Source of the DNA: Mycobacterium spongiae
Lineage (GTDB): Bacteria > Actinomycetota > Actinomycetes > Mycobacteriales > Mycobacteriaceae
Direction of reading: 5' to 3'
NCBI RefSeq assembly: GCF_018278905.1
Contig: NZ_CP046600.1
Span: 310,001 to 374,000 of the forward strand
DNA: 64,000 nucleotides
Shown: piece by piece, positions 25,923 to 35,747 of the stretch
How the letters are laid out: every line of letters begins with the position of its first letter
Numbering within the stretch: position 1 is the first letter of the stretch
The notes under the pieces: model-generated
Told to the model about the DNA's origin: nothing
Seen by the model: the letters and a program-made list of their open reading frames with translations, nothing else
Databases searched by the model: none
Program-made: the position numbers and the translations under genes

Positions 25923-26834
25923 ATGACGGCAGCGCGCACGATCACCTTCACGGGGGCCGGCGGGTTCGGCCACGCGATAGCCCCGCTGCGCCGCGGCCGA
26001 GGCGACCCGTGCTTTCGGGTCACCCGGGATGGCACGATTTGGCGGACCAGCCTGCTGTCGTCGGGACCGGTGGCCGCACGGATTAGCCGCACGGCTCCCG
26101 ATGCCGCCCACTGCATAGCGTGGGGCAACGGTGCCGAAGAATTTGTCGACGTCGTGCCTGCGATGCTCGGCGCCGACGACGACCCCTCCGACTTCGTTCC
26201 CAGGGAACCGACAGTTGCCGCCGCGCACCGACGGCTTCCCAATTTGCGGCTGGGCCGCACCGGACACGTCCTGGAGGCCTTGATTCCCGCCGTGATAGAG
26301 CAGCGCGTGCCCGGGGCCGCTGCCTTCCGATCGTGGCGGGTGTTGGTCACCAAGTACGGAACGCCGGCCCCGGGTCCAACGCCGACCGGGATGCGGGTGC
26401 CGCCCTCGGCGCAGGTGTGGCGGTCCATCCCGTCCTGGGAGTTTCACCGCGCCAACGTTGACCCGGGGCGCGCTCGGACGGTGGTGGGCTGCGCGCAGCG
26501 GGCCGCCTCGCTGGAACGATTGGCAGCGCGACCCGCGCAGCAGGCCCAAAAAGCGCTGCAATCGCTACCGGGAGTAGGGGAGTGGACCGCGGCGGAGACG
26601 GTCCAGCGAGCCTTCGGTGACCCTGATGCCGTGTCGGTGGGCGACTACCACATTCCCAAAATGATCGGTTGGACGCTGCTGGGTCATCCTGTCGATGATG
26701 CTGTCATGCTCGAGCTGCTGGAACCCATGCGACCGCACCGACACCGGGTGGTGCGCCTGCTCGAAGCAAGTGGATTGGCGCGCGAACCGCGCCGCGGGCC
26801 GCGGCTCGCGGTGCAGAATATCCGTTCGCTGTAG
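25923..26834 (+). CDS. HhH-GPD DNA glycosylase, AlkA-like (Rv0142-like)
   Basis: The 303-residue protein has a C-terminal helix-hairpin-helix, LQSLPGVGEWTAAETVQRAF, followed by the catalytic Asp region AVSVGDYHIPKMIGW. This is the AlkA/3-methyladenine glycosylase subtype of base-excision repair. The N-terminal half is less conserved, as usual. Start ATG 25923 matches the usual length; longer readings overlap the divergent gene. Confidence 0.87.
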   Translation: MTAARTITFTGAGGFGHAIAPLRRGRGDPCFRVTRDGTIWRTSLLSSGPVAARISRTAPDAAHCIAWGNGAEEFVDVVPAMLGADDDPSDFVPREPTVAAAHRRLPNLRLGRTGHVLEALIPAVIEQRVPGAAAFRSWRVLVTKYGTPAPGPTPTGMRVPPSAQVWRSIPSWEFHRANVDPGRARTVVGCAQRAASLERLAARPAQQAQKALQSLPGVGEWTAAETVQRAFGDPDAVSVGDYHIPKMIGWTLLGHPVDDAVMLELLEPMRPHRHRVVRLLEASGLAREPRRGPRLAVQNIRSL

Positions 26835-26938
26835 GAACAGCGACAAAATATGGTGGGCAAGCGCTGGGCGTGATTCGTTCAGCTCGACGCGCCGGGCTGG
26901 TAGCAGCGGAGGTCTGGCCGGGCAGACTTGAGCGCGGA

Positions 26939-28381
26939 TCAGTCCCGGCCGGCAGCCCGACCCGCGCGTTCGGCAAGGGCGGTCTCTCGATTCAGCCGCT
27001 GCGACTCGTAGATCGTGACGTTGGTCAGTGACATCAGCAACGATGCGATCCCGACGGCCAGGATTGCGCCCGGCACCACCGAGAACGAACCGGTCATCTC
27101 GGCAACCATGATCATCACGGCGAGCGGCGCGCGCGAGACACTGCCGAAACAGGTCATCATCGCAACGACCACGAAAATTCCGGGTGCGTCGGGCACCCCT
27201 GCCAGCCCGGTCAGCTCACCCAAGCGCCAAATTGCGGCTCCAACGAACGCGCCGATCACGATTCCGGGCCCGAACAATCCGCCGGAGCCGCCGGTGCCGA
27301 TTGACAGCGATGTGGCCACGATCTTGGCGATCGGGAGAACAACGATGATCCACAACGGGATCTGCATCAGCGCATCTTTGTCAGAGGCCAACTGCGCCCA
27401 ACCGTAGCCACTGCTCAGGATCTGCGGGATCAGCAGTCCCATCAGCCCGACCAGTAGTCCGCCGATGGCCGGCTTGATCACCGGACCGCCGGGAAGCCGA
27501 TGCGTGAGTGCCACCGACGCGTGGAAGATTCGCGCATACAGGTACCCGACGGCGGCGGCGATCACCCCGATCACCACAAACCACAGCAGCGGCCACGCCT
27601 TTTCGAAGCGATACTCGGCGTCGATGTAGCCGAACAGCGGGTCAAAGCCTAGTAACGCGCCAAGCACGGCGTAGGCGGTCCCCGAGGTGATGAAGCCGGG
27701 CAGCAGGCTCTGATAATCGAAGTCATCGCGGTAGATGATCGAGGCGGCCAACACCGCTCCGCCCAATGGCGCGGCGAAGATGGCGCCAATGCCCGCGCCG
27801 ATGCCCAGTGCCACCGCGATCCGGCCGTCGTCGTCGGACAGTCCCAGCCGGCGGGTCAGCAACGAACAGAAGCCAGCCGAAATCTGTGCCGTGGGTCCTT
27901 CACGGCCACCCGAACCGCCCGAGCCGATGGTCAGCGCGCTGGCGACCATCTTGACCAGCACCGCCCGGCCGCGGATGGCGCGCGGGTTGCTATGGACCGC
28001 TTCGATCGCCTCGTCGGTGCCGTGACCGGTGGCTTCCGGGGCGAACTTGGCCACGATCAACGCCGACAACAGCGCCCCTCCAGTGGTCACCAATGGAATC
28101 GCCCATGGACGCATGAAACCGGCGGACCCCCGGTTGCCTCCCTCGCCGACCGGGGTCGGGATCTGATAGCCCGCCAGGTAGCCGAGGAGAAATTCGGTGG
28201 TGTATTTCAGCGCAAGGTAGAAGACAACCGCTCCCAGGCCGGAGATGACACCGATGGTGATGCCCAATAGGAGCCACTTGCGCAGGTAGCCCGCGTTCCT
28301 GAGGGTAGCGCCGAATCGCCCACCGGCCGCGTCCGGTGGGGCGGCTGTTGGCTGGGGATCCTGGCGTGGTCGATCCTTCAT
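26939..28381 (-). CDS. ClC-family chloride channel or H+/Cl- exchanger (Rv0143c-like)
   Basis: The 480-residue polytopic membrane protein carries ClC selectivity elements: GHGTDEA in place of GSGIP, GSGGREGPTAQIS with the gating Glu, GIGAGIGAIFAAPLGGAVLA, and GTGGSGGLFGPGIVIGAFVG. The first membrane helix begins WLLLGITIGVISGLG near residue 37. Retention of the GREGP glutamate fits a transporter or gated channel. No C-terminal CBS domains. It converges on the glycosylase gene and diverges from a TetR gene. Confidence 0.9.
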   Translation of the reverse strand: MKDRPRQDPQPTAAPPDAAGGRFGATLRNAGYLRKWLLLGITIGVISGLGAVVFYLALKYTTEFLLGYLAGYQIPTPVGEGGNRGSAGFMRPWAIPLVTTGGALLSALIVAKFAPEATGHGTDEAIEAVHSNPRAIRGRAVLVKMVASALTIGSGGSGGREGPTAQISAGFCSLLTRRLGLSDDDGRIAVALGIGAGIGAIFAAPLGGAVLAASIIYRDDFDYQSLLPGFITSGTAYAVLGALLGFDPLFGYIDAEYRFEKAWPLLWFVVIGVIAAAVGYLYARIFHASVALTHRLPGGPVIKPAIGGLLVGLMGLLIPQILSSGYGWAQLASDKDALMQIPLWIIVVLPIAKIVATSLSIGTGGSGGLFGPGIVIGAFVGAAIWRLGELTGLAGVPDAPGIFVVVAMMTCFGSVSRAPLAVMIMVAEMTGSFSVVPGAILAVGIASLLMSLTNVTIYESQRLNRETALAERAGRAAGRD

Positions 28382-28548
28382 CGCGGCGGCCCGACCTTCG
28401 ACTCTCGCAACACGGCCGCAAGCACCCGCCCATCTTATTCAGTAGGGACTACCCGCAATGCGACCTGCCGGTGGAGGAACCAATCTGTCAAGTTCCGTAG
28501 CGTTGGATCCGGCTAAGGGGCTCCGCACCGCCGACGTGGCACACTCTA

Positions 28549-29187
28549 ATGATGTCGATTACGGCTAGTCGCGGCCCGGGTCGTCCCCCAGCAGCGAAGG
28601 CAGACGAGACACGCAAACGCATTGTGCGCGCTGCCCGCCAGGTGTTCAGCGAACGCGGCTACGACGGCGCCACTTTCCAGGAGATAGCTCTACGCGCCGA
28701 CCTGACCAGGCCGGCGATCAATCACTACTTCGCGAGCAAACAGCTGTTGTACGGCGCGGTGGTGGACCGAACCAACGAACTGGTCGTGTTGGCTGGCATC
28801 GAACGCGCCCGTACCGAGGTGACCCTGATGGCGCGGCTCGCGGCGTTTCTCGCCGTCGCGCTGGAGGCGGACATTCAGAATCCTTCCACGGCGGCATTCT
28901 TGGCTACCGAAGTGATGGAGGCGCACCGGCATCCCGAGCTCAATCGAGGCGACAACGATGCGGTACAGATCAGCCGGGAATTCCTCAGGTGGGCGGTCGC
29001 CGAGGCCATCGCGCGTGAAGAACTTGCCCCTGACACCGACCCGGGTCCGTTGGTGGAGACATTGTTGCTCGTGTTGTGCGGGGTCGGGTTTTACGCCGGT
29101 TTTGTCGGGAGCCACCGGGAGATGGAGAAGATCCTCGCGACGGTAGGGCAGGCGCTGGCCGGCATCCTCTGGCGACCCGGGGGGTAG
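28549..29187 (+). CDS. TetR regulator (Rv0144-like)
   Basis: The 212-residue protein has a TetR N terminus: ETRKRIVRAARQVFSERGYDGATFQEIALRADLTRPAINHYFASKQ, with the helix-turn-helix at about residues 44-64. The ligand domain is non-specific. It precedes two methyltransferase genes on the same strand; a regulatory link is likely but not shown. There are two adjacent ATG codons; no clear ribosome binding site. Confidence 0.87.
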   Translation: MMSITASRGPGRPPAAKADETRKRIVRAARQVFSERGYDGATFQEIALRADLTRPAINHYFASKQLLYGAVVDRTNELVVLAGIERARTEVTLMARLAAFLAVALEADIQNPSTAAFLATEVMEAHRHPELNRGDNDAVQISREFLRWAVAEAIAREELAPDTDPGPLVETLLLVLCGVGFYAGFVGSHREMEKILATVGQALAGILWRPGG

Positions 29188-29202
29188 TCTGCGCGCGCGT
29201 TT

Positions 29203-29224
29203 CGTGACGTGACGTGACGTGACG
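29203..29224 (+). repeat. (CGTGA)4 short tandem repeat
   Basis: Four exact CGTGA pentamers plus CG lie 48 bases upstream of the first methyltransferase start and 16 bases after the TetR stop. Perfect pentamer runs are slippage-prone and could vary between strains in the promoter region. Confidence 0.8.
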
Positions 29225-29271
29225 CACAAAACATATAGACTGCCTAACTTATTGGGTAGCATAGGCACGAC

Positions 29272-30210
29272 ATGACCGACCTCGACCACTCCCCACGGTC
29301 GCACCCATCCAGGCGGACCGCCGGCGACACCTGGGCGATCACCGAAAGTGTCGGCGCCACCGCGTTGGGGGTCGCCGCCTGCCGCGCCGTGGAAACGGCC
29401 GGAGCCGATCCACTGATTCGCGACGAATTCGCCGAGGTACTGGTGTCGTCGGCCGGTAGTGCATGGGCACGGCTGGCCGACGCAAGCATGGCCTGGCTCG
29501 AGGGCGACCCGCGCGGACAACGACTGCATCGGATTGGCTGCGACTACCTGGCGGTGCGCACCCACTTCTTCGACGAGTTTTTCCGCGCCGCTGTCTCGGC
29601 GGGCATCCGGCAAGTGGTGATTCTTGCCGCGGGGCTCGACTGCCGCGCTTACCGCCTGACGTGGCCTGCAGACACCGTGATCTACGAGATCGATCAGCCC
29701 AAAGTGCTGGAATACAAGGCCGAGATTCTTGGCTCGCAGGGTGCGATCACGACAGCGAAACGTGCTGCGGTCGCGGTAGATCTCCGCGACGACTGGCCCG
29801 CGGCGCTCACCGCCGCGGGATTCGATCGCTCGCAACCGACAGCGTGGCTTGCCGAAGGTTTGCTCGCCTATCTGCCCAGCGACGCAGTCGACAACCTCCT
29901 CGAGCTGCTGACGGCACTAAGCTCACCGGGTAGTGAGATCGCGGTCGAGGTGTTCGGCATGAACTCGAGTGGAAACACCCAGCGCTGGAATCGGATGCGG
30001 GACCGGCTCGGGCTGGACATCGATGTCGAAGCGTTGACCTATCACGAACCGGACCGTTCCGACGTCGCGCAGTGGCTGGTGGCGCGCGGCTGGCGGGTCC
30101 ACAGCGTGGGTAGTCGCGACGAGATGGGCCGATTGGGCCGGCCGATCCCGCACGATCTGGTTGACGAGACCGTTCGCACCACGCTGCTGCGTGCGCACCA
30201 GGTCGCCCAG

Positions 30211-30234
<24 letters not shown>
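29272..30234 (+). CDS. Putative SAM-dependent methyltransferase, LCM-like (Rv0145-like)
   Basis: The 320-residue protein belongs to the mycobacterial SAM-methyltransferase family related to leucine carboxyl methyltransferases (about 310 residues). It opens [24 protein letters not shown]; the SAM site is [15 protein letters not shown], then [14 protein letters not shown] and [14 protein letters not shown]. Substrate unknown. TAGCAT ends 9 bases before the ATG, so the transcript may be leaderless. The C terminus (QRDPTTPD) is encoded by a 10-base repeat. The next gene is a paralogue. Confidence 0.88.
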
Positions 30235-31215
<981 letters not shown>

Positions 31216-31368
31216 CGGTTTGGGTGCCGGGTGCGGCTGCCCGCGTTGTCGGGCTCGACCTAGGTACCTCGCTGCTCACCTCGCTATGTACCGGGGAGGA
31301 GCTCGACTCTTAAGCTAGGACTGGCCGGCTGCCACGGCGACCGGACGCGGCTACGCGGAGGAGACGAC

Positions 31369-32118
31369 ATGTCGAACCATCGCATTGGGTTGCTGGTCCC
31401 CAGCTCGAACACCACGATGGAGACGGAGTTGCCGCGGGTTTTTCGCCGCAGCGCGGCCATCTCCGGCGAGCGGTTTTCCTTCCACGCGGCACGGATGCGA
31501 ATGAAGACGGTCGAACCCGGCGAGCTGGCCGCAATGAACGCCGACGCGCAACACGAAACCTGCAAACTGGCCGATGCGGCCGTTGATGTGATGGCCTACG
31601 CCTGCCTGGTCGCGGTCATGGCGGAGGGCATCGGCGCGCATCGCGTCGTCGAGGCGCGGCTCACTGCTGCCGCACGGGCGGCGGGCTGCGCCGCCGAGGT
31701 CATATCCAGCGCTGGCGCATTGGTCGAGGGTTTTCATCAGCTCGGGGTGCGAAGCACCGCCATTGTCACGCCCTATACCAAACAGACCGCCACGCAGGTC
31801 GTCGACTACATCGAGTCCGAAGGTGTCCACGTGCACGACGTCATTAACTTAGAGGTTGCCGACAATCTCGCGGTGGGCCGGCTCGACCCCGCCCAATTGC
31901 CTGATATCGCCAGTGGGCTCGGAACACGCGGGGTGGATGCGGTGGTGCTGTCGGCGTGTGTCCAAATGCCCTCGCTGTCGGCCATCCCGGATGCCGAGAA
32001 GGCGTTGGGCCTACCAGCGGTGACCGCCGCCACGGCGACGTCCTGGAAGGTCCTGCGTGCCCTAGGGCTCCCGGCGATCGCCGAGGGTTCGGGTGCGCTG
32101 CTGCGGGCTGCGGCTTGA
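31369..32118 (+). CDS. Maleate isomerase / Asp-Glu racemase superfamily protein
   Basis: The 249-residue protein opens with IGLLVPSSNTTMETELP, a hallmark of maleate cis-trans isomerases and arylmalonate decarboxylases. The two catalytic-position cysteines are in MAYACLVAVM (about residue 80) and VLSACVQMPS (about residue 197). It should act without cofactors on a small dicarboxylic acid. I do not recall a counterpart between Rv0146 and Rv0147 in H37Rv, so it looks accessory. The ATG follows GGAGGAGA. Confidence 0.82.
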   Translation: MSNHRIGLLVPSSNTTMETELPRVFRRSAAISGERFSFHAARMRMKTVEPGELAAMNADAQHETCKLADAAVDVMAYACLVAVMAEGIGAHRVVEARLTAAARAAGCAAEVISSAGALVEGFHQLGVRSTAIVTPYTKQTATQVVDYIESEGVHVHDVINLEVADNLAVGRLDPAQLPDIASGLGTRGVDAVVLSACVQMPSLSAIPDAEKALGLPAVTAATATSWKVLRALGLPAIAEGSGALLRAAA

Positions 32119-32298
32119 CCCTGGACCCGCCGCGGCAGGCCGCCTCGTAGTCCACGGTCCGATCCGATCGCGTGGTTGGCTTCGGGCGATAGGCAGATCT
32201 TTCCTACTCCCGTTCGAACTGGGTGATTAGTATCGCGGTTAGCACGGATTTGCGACTGCCCTACGACGTGCGGGCGACTCCGGGAAGGAAGCACAACG

Positions 32299-33810
32299 AT
32301 GACCACCGAATCGGTTGCGCCGAAGACTCAGCAACCCGACACCCCCGAGACGCCGACGGCACGAACAGCTGAACCAAGCGCGGGTGCGCCGCCAACAACT
32401 CCGCCCGCCACCCCTGCAGCATCCCAGGTCGCCACAATCGTGGCTGGGCTTCGCACCACCTATGCCACCGGGCGCACCCGCAGCATCGAGTGGCGCAAGG
32501 AGCAATTGCGGGCGCTGGCCAGGTTGATGGAGGAGAACGATGCCGCGATCACTGACGCGCTGAGCCAAGATCTGGGACGAAACCAGTTCGAGGCATACAT
32601 CGCCGACATCGCGACCACGGTTGCCGAGGCGAAGTTCGCGGCCAAGCGAGTGCGCAGATGGACGCGTCGGAGGTATCTGCTGCTCGAGGCACCTCAGCTG
32701 CCCGGGCGTGGCTGGGTGGAGTACGAGCCGTACGGCACTGTGCTGATCATCGGTGCCTGGAATTACCCGTTCTACCTGACCCTGGGTCCGGCGGTCGGGG
32801 CGATCGCCGCCGGAAATGCGGTCGTCCTCAAACCGTCGGAAATTGCCCCAGCGTCGTCGCGATTGATGGCCGAATTGGTGCCGCGCTATCTCGACAACGA
32901 TGCGATCGCGGTCATCGAAGGCGACGGCTCGGTAAGTCAGGAGCTGATTGCCCAGGGCCTGGACCGGGTGATGTTCACCGGCGGCACCGAGATCGGCCGC
33001 AAGGTTTACGAAGGCGCGGCGCCGCACCTGACTCCCGTCACACTTGAGCTTGGCGGCAAGAGCCCCGTGATCGTCGCCGACGACGCCGATGTGGATGTCG
33101 CGGCCAAGCGCATCGCCTGGATCAAACTGCTCAATGCTGGTCAGACGTGCGTTGCGCCCGACTATGTGCTGGCTGACGCAAAGATCCGTGACGAGCTGGT
33201 CGGCAAGATCAGTGCCGCCATCACGAAGTTCGGGTCCGGGGAGCCGGGCGGAATGCGGATTGTCAACCAACGCCAATTCGACCGGCTCAGCGGCTACATA
33301 TCCGATGCGAAAGCCCAAGCCGAAGCTGGCGGAAAAAACGACGTTGTCGTGGGCGGCGGGTGCGACGCATCCAAGCTGCGGATCCAACCGACCGTGGTTG
33401 TCGACCCCGATCCCAACGGGCCGTTGATGAGCAACGAGATCTTCGGGCCGATCCTGCCGGTTCTGTCGGTCGACTCCCTCGACGATGCGATACGGTTCGT
33501 CAATTCACGGCCCAAGCCCTTGTCCGCCTACCTGTTCACGAAGTCGCGCCACGTGCGCGAGCGGGTGATCAAGGAGGTGCCAGCCGGCGGGATGTTGGTC
33601 AACCATCTCGCTTTCCAGGTATCGACTGCCAAATTGCCCTTCGGCGGCGTCGGCGCGTCGGGCATGGGTGCCTACCACGGCCGCTGGGGTTTTGAGGAGT
33701 TCAGCCACCGCAAGTCGGTGTTGACCAAACCCACGCGGCCCGACCTGTCGAGCTTCACCTACCCGCCGTATACCGAGCGGGCGTTCAAGCTGGCCCGCAA
33801 GCTGTTCTGA
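32299..33810 (+). CDS. Aldehyde dehydrogenase (Rv0147-like)
   Basis: The 503-residue class 3-like ALDH has catalytic Glu in LELGGKSPVIVADDAD, catalytic Cys in NAGQTCVAPDYVL and the closing signature NEIFGPILPVLSVDSLDDA. An N-terminal extension of about 45 residues is rich in Thr, Pro and Ala and may be disordered. It oxidises aldehydes with NAD(P)+. GGAAGGAAG precedes the ATG. It is followed by SDR and MDR genes on the same strand, a likely oxidoreductase operon. Confidence 0.92.
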   Translation: MTTESVAPKTQQPDTPETPTARTAEPSAGAPPTTPPATPAASQVATIVAGLRTTYATGRTRSIEWRKEQLRALARLMEENDAAITDALSQDLGRNQFEAYIADIATTVAEAKFAAKRVRRWTRRRYLLLEAPQLPGRGWVEYEPYGTVLIIGAWNYPFYLTLGPAVGAIAAGNAVVLKPSEIAPASSRLMAELVPRYLDNDAIAVIEGDGSVSQELIAQGLDRVMFTGGTEIGRKVYEGAAPHLTPVTLELGGKSPVIVADDADVDVAAKRIAWIKLLNAGQTCVAPDYVLADAKIRDELVGKISAAITKFGSGEPGGMRIVNQRQFDRLSGYISDAKAQAEAGGKNDVVVGGGCDASKLRIQPTVVVDPDPNGPLMSNEIFGPILPVLSVDSLDDAIRFVNSRPKPLSAYLFTKSRHVRERVIKEVPAGGMLVNHLAFQVSTAKLPFGGVGASGMGAYHGRWGFEEFSHRKSVLTKPTRPDLSSFTYPPYTERAFKLARKLF

Positions 33811-33879
33811 CATGAGCCGGCAGCTGCCGGCGCGGACCGACCGCAACAACCCCGTCTGCTAATAGCTGAGAGGAACCTG

Positions 33880-34740
33880 ATGCCCGGAGTGCAGGATCGC
33901 GTCATCGTCGTCACCGGAGCGGGTGGAGGTCTGGGCCGCGAATACGCCCTCACCCTCGCCGGTGAGGGCGCCAGCGTCGTCATCAACGATCTCGGCGGTG
34001 CCCGCGACGGCACCGGCGCCGGATCGGCGATGGCCGATCAAGTCGTCGCGGAGATCCGCGACGCGGGCGGCCGCGCGGTCGCCAACTACGACAGCGTCGC
34101 CACCGAAGACGGCGCGGCGAACATCATCAAGACCGCGCTCGACGAGTTCGGTGCGGTGCACGGTGTGGTAAGCAACGCCGGGATCCTGCGCGACGGCACG
34201 TTCCACAAGATGACCTCGGAGAACTGGGACGCGGTCCTGAAGGTGCACCTGTACGGCGGATACAACGTGCTGCGCGCGGCCTGGCCGCATTTCCGCGAAC
34301 AGAGCTACGGGCGAGCGGTGGTCGCGACCTCCACCAGCGGCCTGTTCGGCAACTTCGGTCAGACCAACTACGGTGCGGCCAAGCTTGGCCTGGTCGGCAT
34401 GATCAACACGCTGGCGCTCGAGGGCGCCAAGTACAACATCCACGTCAACGCGCTCGCCCCGATCGCGGCCACTCGGATGACCCAGGACATCATGCCGCCT
34501 GAGGTCCTCGAGAAGCTCACGCCGGATTTCGTCGCGCCGGTCGTCGCCCATTTGTGCACCGAGGAATGCTCCGACAATGGATCGGTGTTCATCGTCGGCG
34601 GCGGCAAGGTGCAGCGGGCCGCGTTGTTCCAAAACGACGGAGTCAACTTCGACAAGCCGCCGTCTGTACAGGATGTGGCGGCGCACTGGGCCGAGATCAC
34701 CGACCTGTCCGGGGCGAAAAAAGCTGGATTCAAACTGTAG
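33880..34740 (+). CDS. Short-chain dehydrogenase (Rv0148-like)
   Basis: The 286-residue SDR is of the type found in peroxisomal multifunctional enzymes. TGAGGGLGREYALTLA is the cofactor loop, VSNAGILRD the NAG motif, and STSGLFGNFGQTNYGAAKLG holds the catalytic Ser, Tyr and Lys. It probably oxidises 3-hydroxyacyl-CoA. AGAGGAAC precedes the ATG. The quinone oxidoreductase gene follows after 6 bases. Confidence 0.93.
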   Translation: MPGVQDRVIVVTGAGGGLGREYALTLAGEGASVVINDLGGARDGTGAGSAMADQVVAEIRDAGGRAVANYDSVATEDGAANIIKTALDEFGAVHGVVSNAGILRDGTFHKMTSENWDAVLKVHLYGGYNVLRAAWPHFREQSYGRAVVATSTSGLFGNFGQTNYGAAKLGLVGMINTLALEGAKYNIHVNALAPIAATRMTQDIMPPEVLEKLTPDFVAPVVAHLCTEECSDNGSVFIVGGGKVQRAALFQNDGVNFDKPPSVQDVAAHWAEITDLSGAKKAGFKL

Positions 34741-34746
34741 CTGTAC

Positions 34747-35715
34747 ATGAAAGCTTGTGTCGTAAAAGAGCTTTCCGGCCCGTCCGGCATGGTGTACACC
34801 GATATCGATGATGTGTCCGGTGACGATGGGAACGTGGTCATCGACGTTCGCGCTGCCGGAGTGTGCTATCCCGACCTGCTACTGACCAAGGGCGAGTATC
34901 AGCTGAAGCTGCCGCCGCCGTTTGTGCCTGGCATGGAAACCGCCGGTGTGGTGCGGTCCGCGCCGCCGGGATCGGGTTTCACTGTGGGCGAACGAGTTTC
35001 GGGGTTCGGAGTTCTCGGCTGCTACGCCGAACAAGTGGCTGTTCCAGTGGCCAATGTGGTCCGTAGCCCCCCGGAGCTCGACGACGCCGAAGCCGTGTCA
35101 TTGTTGGTCAACTACAACACCATGTACTTCGCCTTGGCGCACCGCGCGGGTTTGCGGCCTGGCAACACCGTGCTGGTGTTGGGCGCGTCCGGCGGGGTGG
35201 GCACCGCGGCCGTGCAGATCGCCAAGGCGATGGGCGCCGCCGAAGTGATCGCCGTGGTGCACCGCGAGGCCGCGATTGACTATGTCGCGGCGCTTGGTGC
35301 CGACGTCGTGGTGACGTCGACGGATGACTGGACTCAGCGGGTGGTGGACAAGACTGCCGGTAAAGGAGTCGACATCGTTGTCGATCCCGTTGGCGGCGAG
35401 GCCTTCGATGACGCGCTTAGCGTGCTGGCGATCGACGGCAAGTTGCTGGTGATCGGCTTCGCCGCCGGCGATATTCCCACCCTCACGGTCAACCGCTTGC
35501 TGCTGCGCAACGTCAGCGTGGTGGGCGTCGCCTGGGGCGAGTACCTCAACCAAGTTCCCGGTTCGGCCGCCCTGTTCGCCTCGGGCCTGGGCCAACTGGT
35601 TTTCTTGGGGCTCAAACCGCCTCCGCCGCTGCGCTATCCGCTGTCGGAGGGCCAGGCTGCGCTGCAGACGTTGGCCGACGGAGGGGTGCTGGGCAAGGTC
35701 GTCCTCGAGCCGTAG
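34747..35715 (+). CDS. Zinc-free medium-chain dehydrogenase / quinone oxidoreductase (Rv0149-like)
   Basis: The 322-residue MDR protein has the nucleotide-binding segment VLVLGASGGVGTAAVQIAKAMG and lacks the Cys/His zinc ligands of alcohol dehydrogenases, as in quinone oxidoreductases. It opens MKACVVKELSGPSGMVYTDI. It starts 6 bases after the SDR stop, so the two are coupled. Substrate unknown. Confidence 0.92.
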   Translation: MKACVVKELSGPSGMVYTDIDDVSGDDGNVVIDVRAAGVCYPDLLLTKGEYQLKLPPPFVPGMETAGVVRSAPPGSGFTVGERVSGFGVLGCYAEQVAVPVANVVRSPPELDDAEAVSLLVNYNTMYFALAHRAGLRPGNTVLVLGASGGVGTAAVQIAKAMGAAEVIAVVHREAAIDYVAALGADVVVTSTDDWTQRVVDKTAGKGVDIVVDPVGGEAFDDALSVLAIDGKLLVIGFAAGDIPTLTVNRLLLRNVSVVGVAWGEYLNQVPGSAALFASGLGQLVFLGLKPPPPLRYPLSEGQAALQTLADGGVLGKVVLEP

Positions 35716-35747
35716 CTCATCGTGCCGCCGGTAGCGCGACCTGAGCC

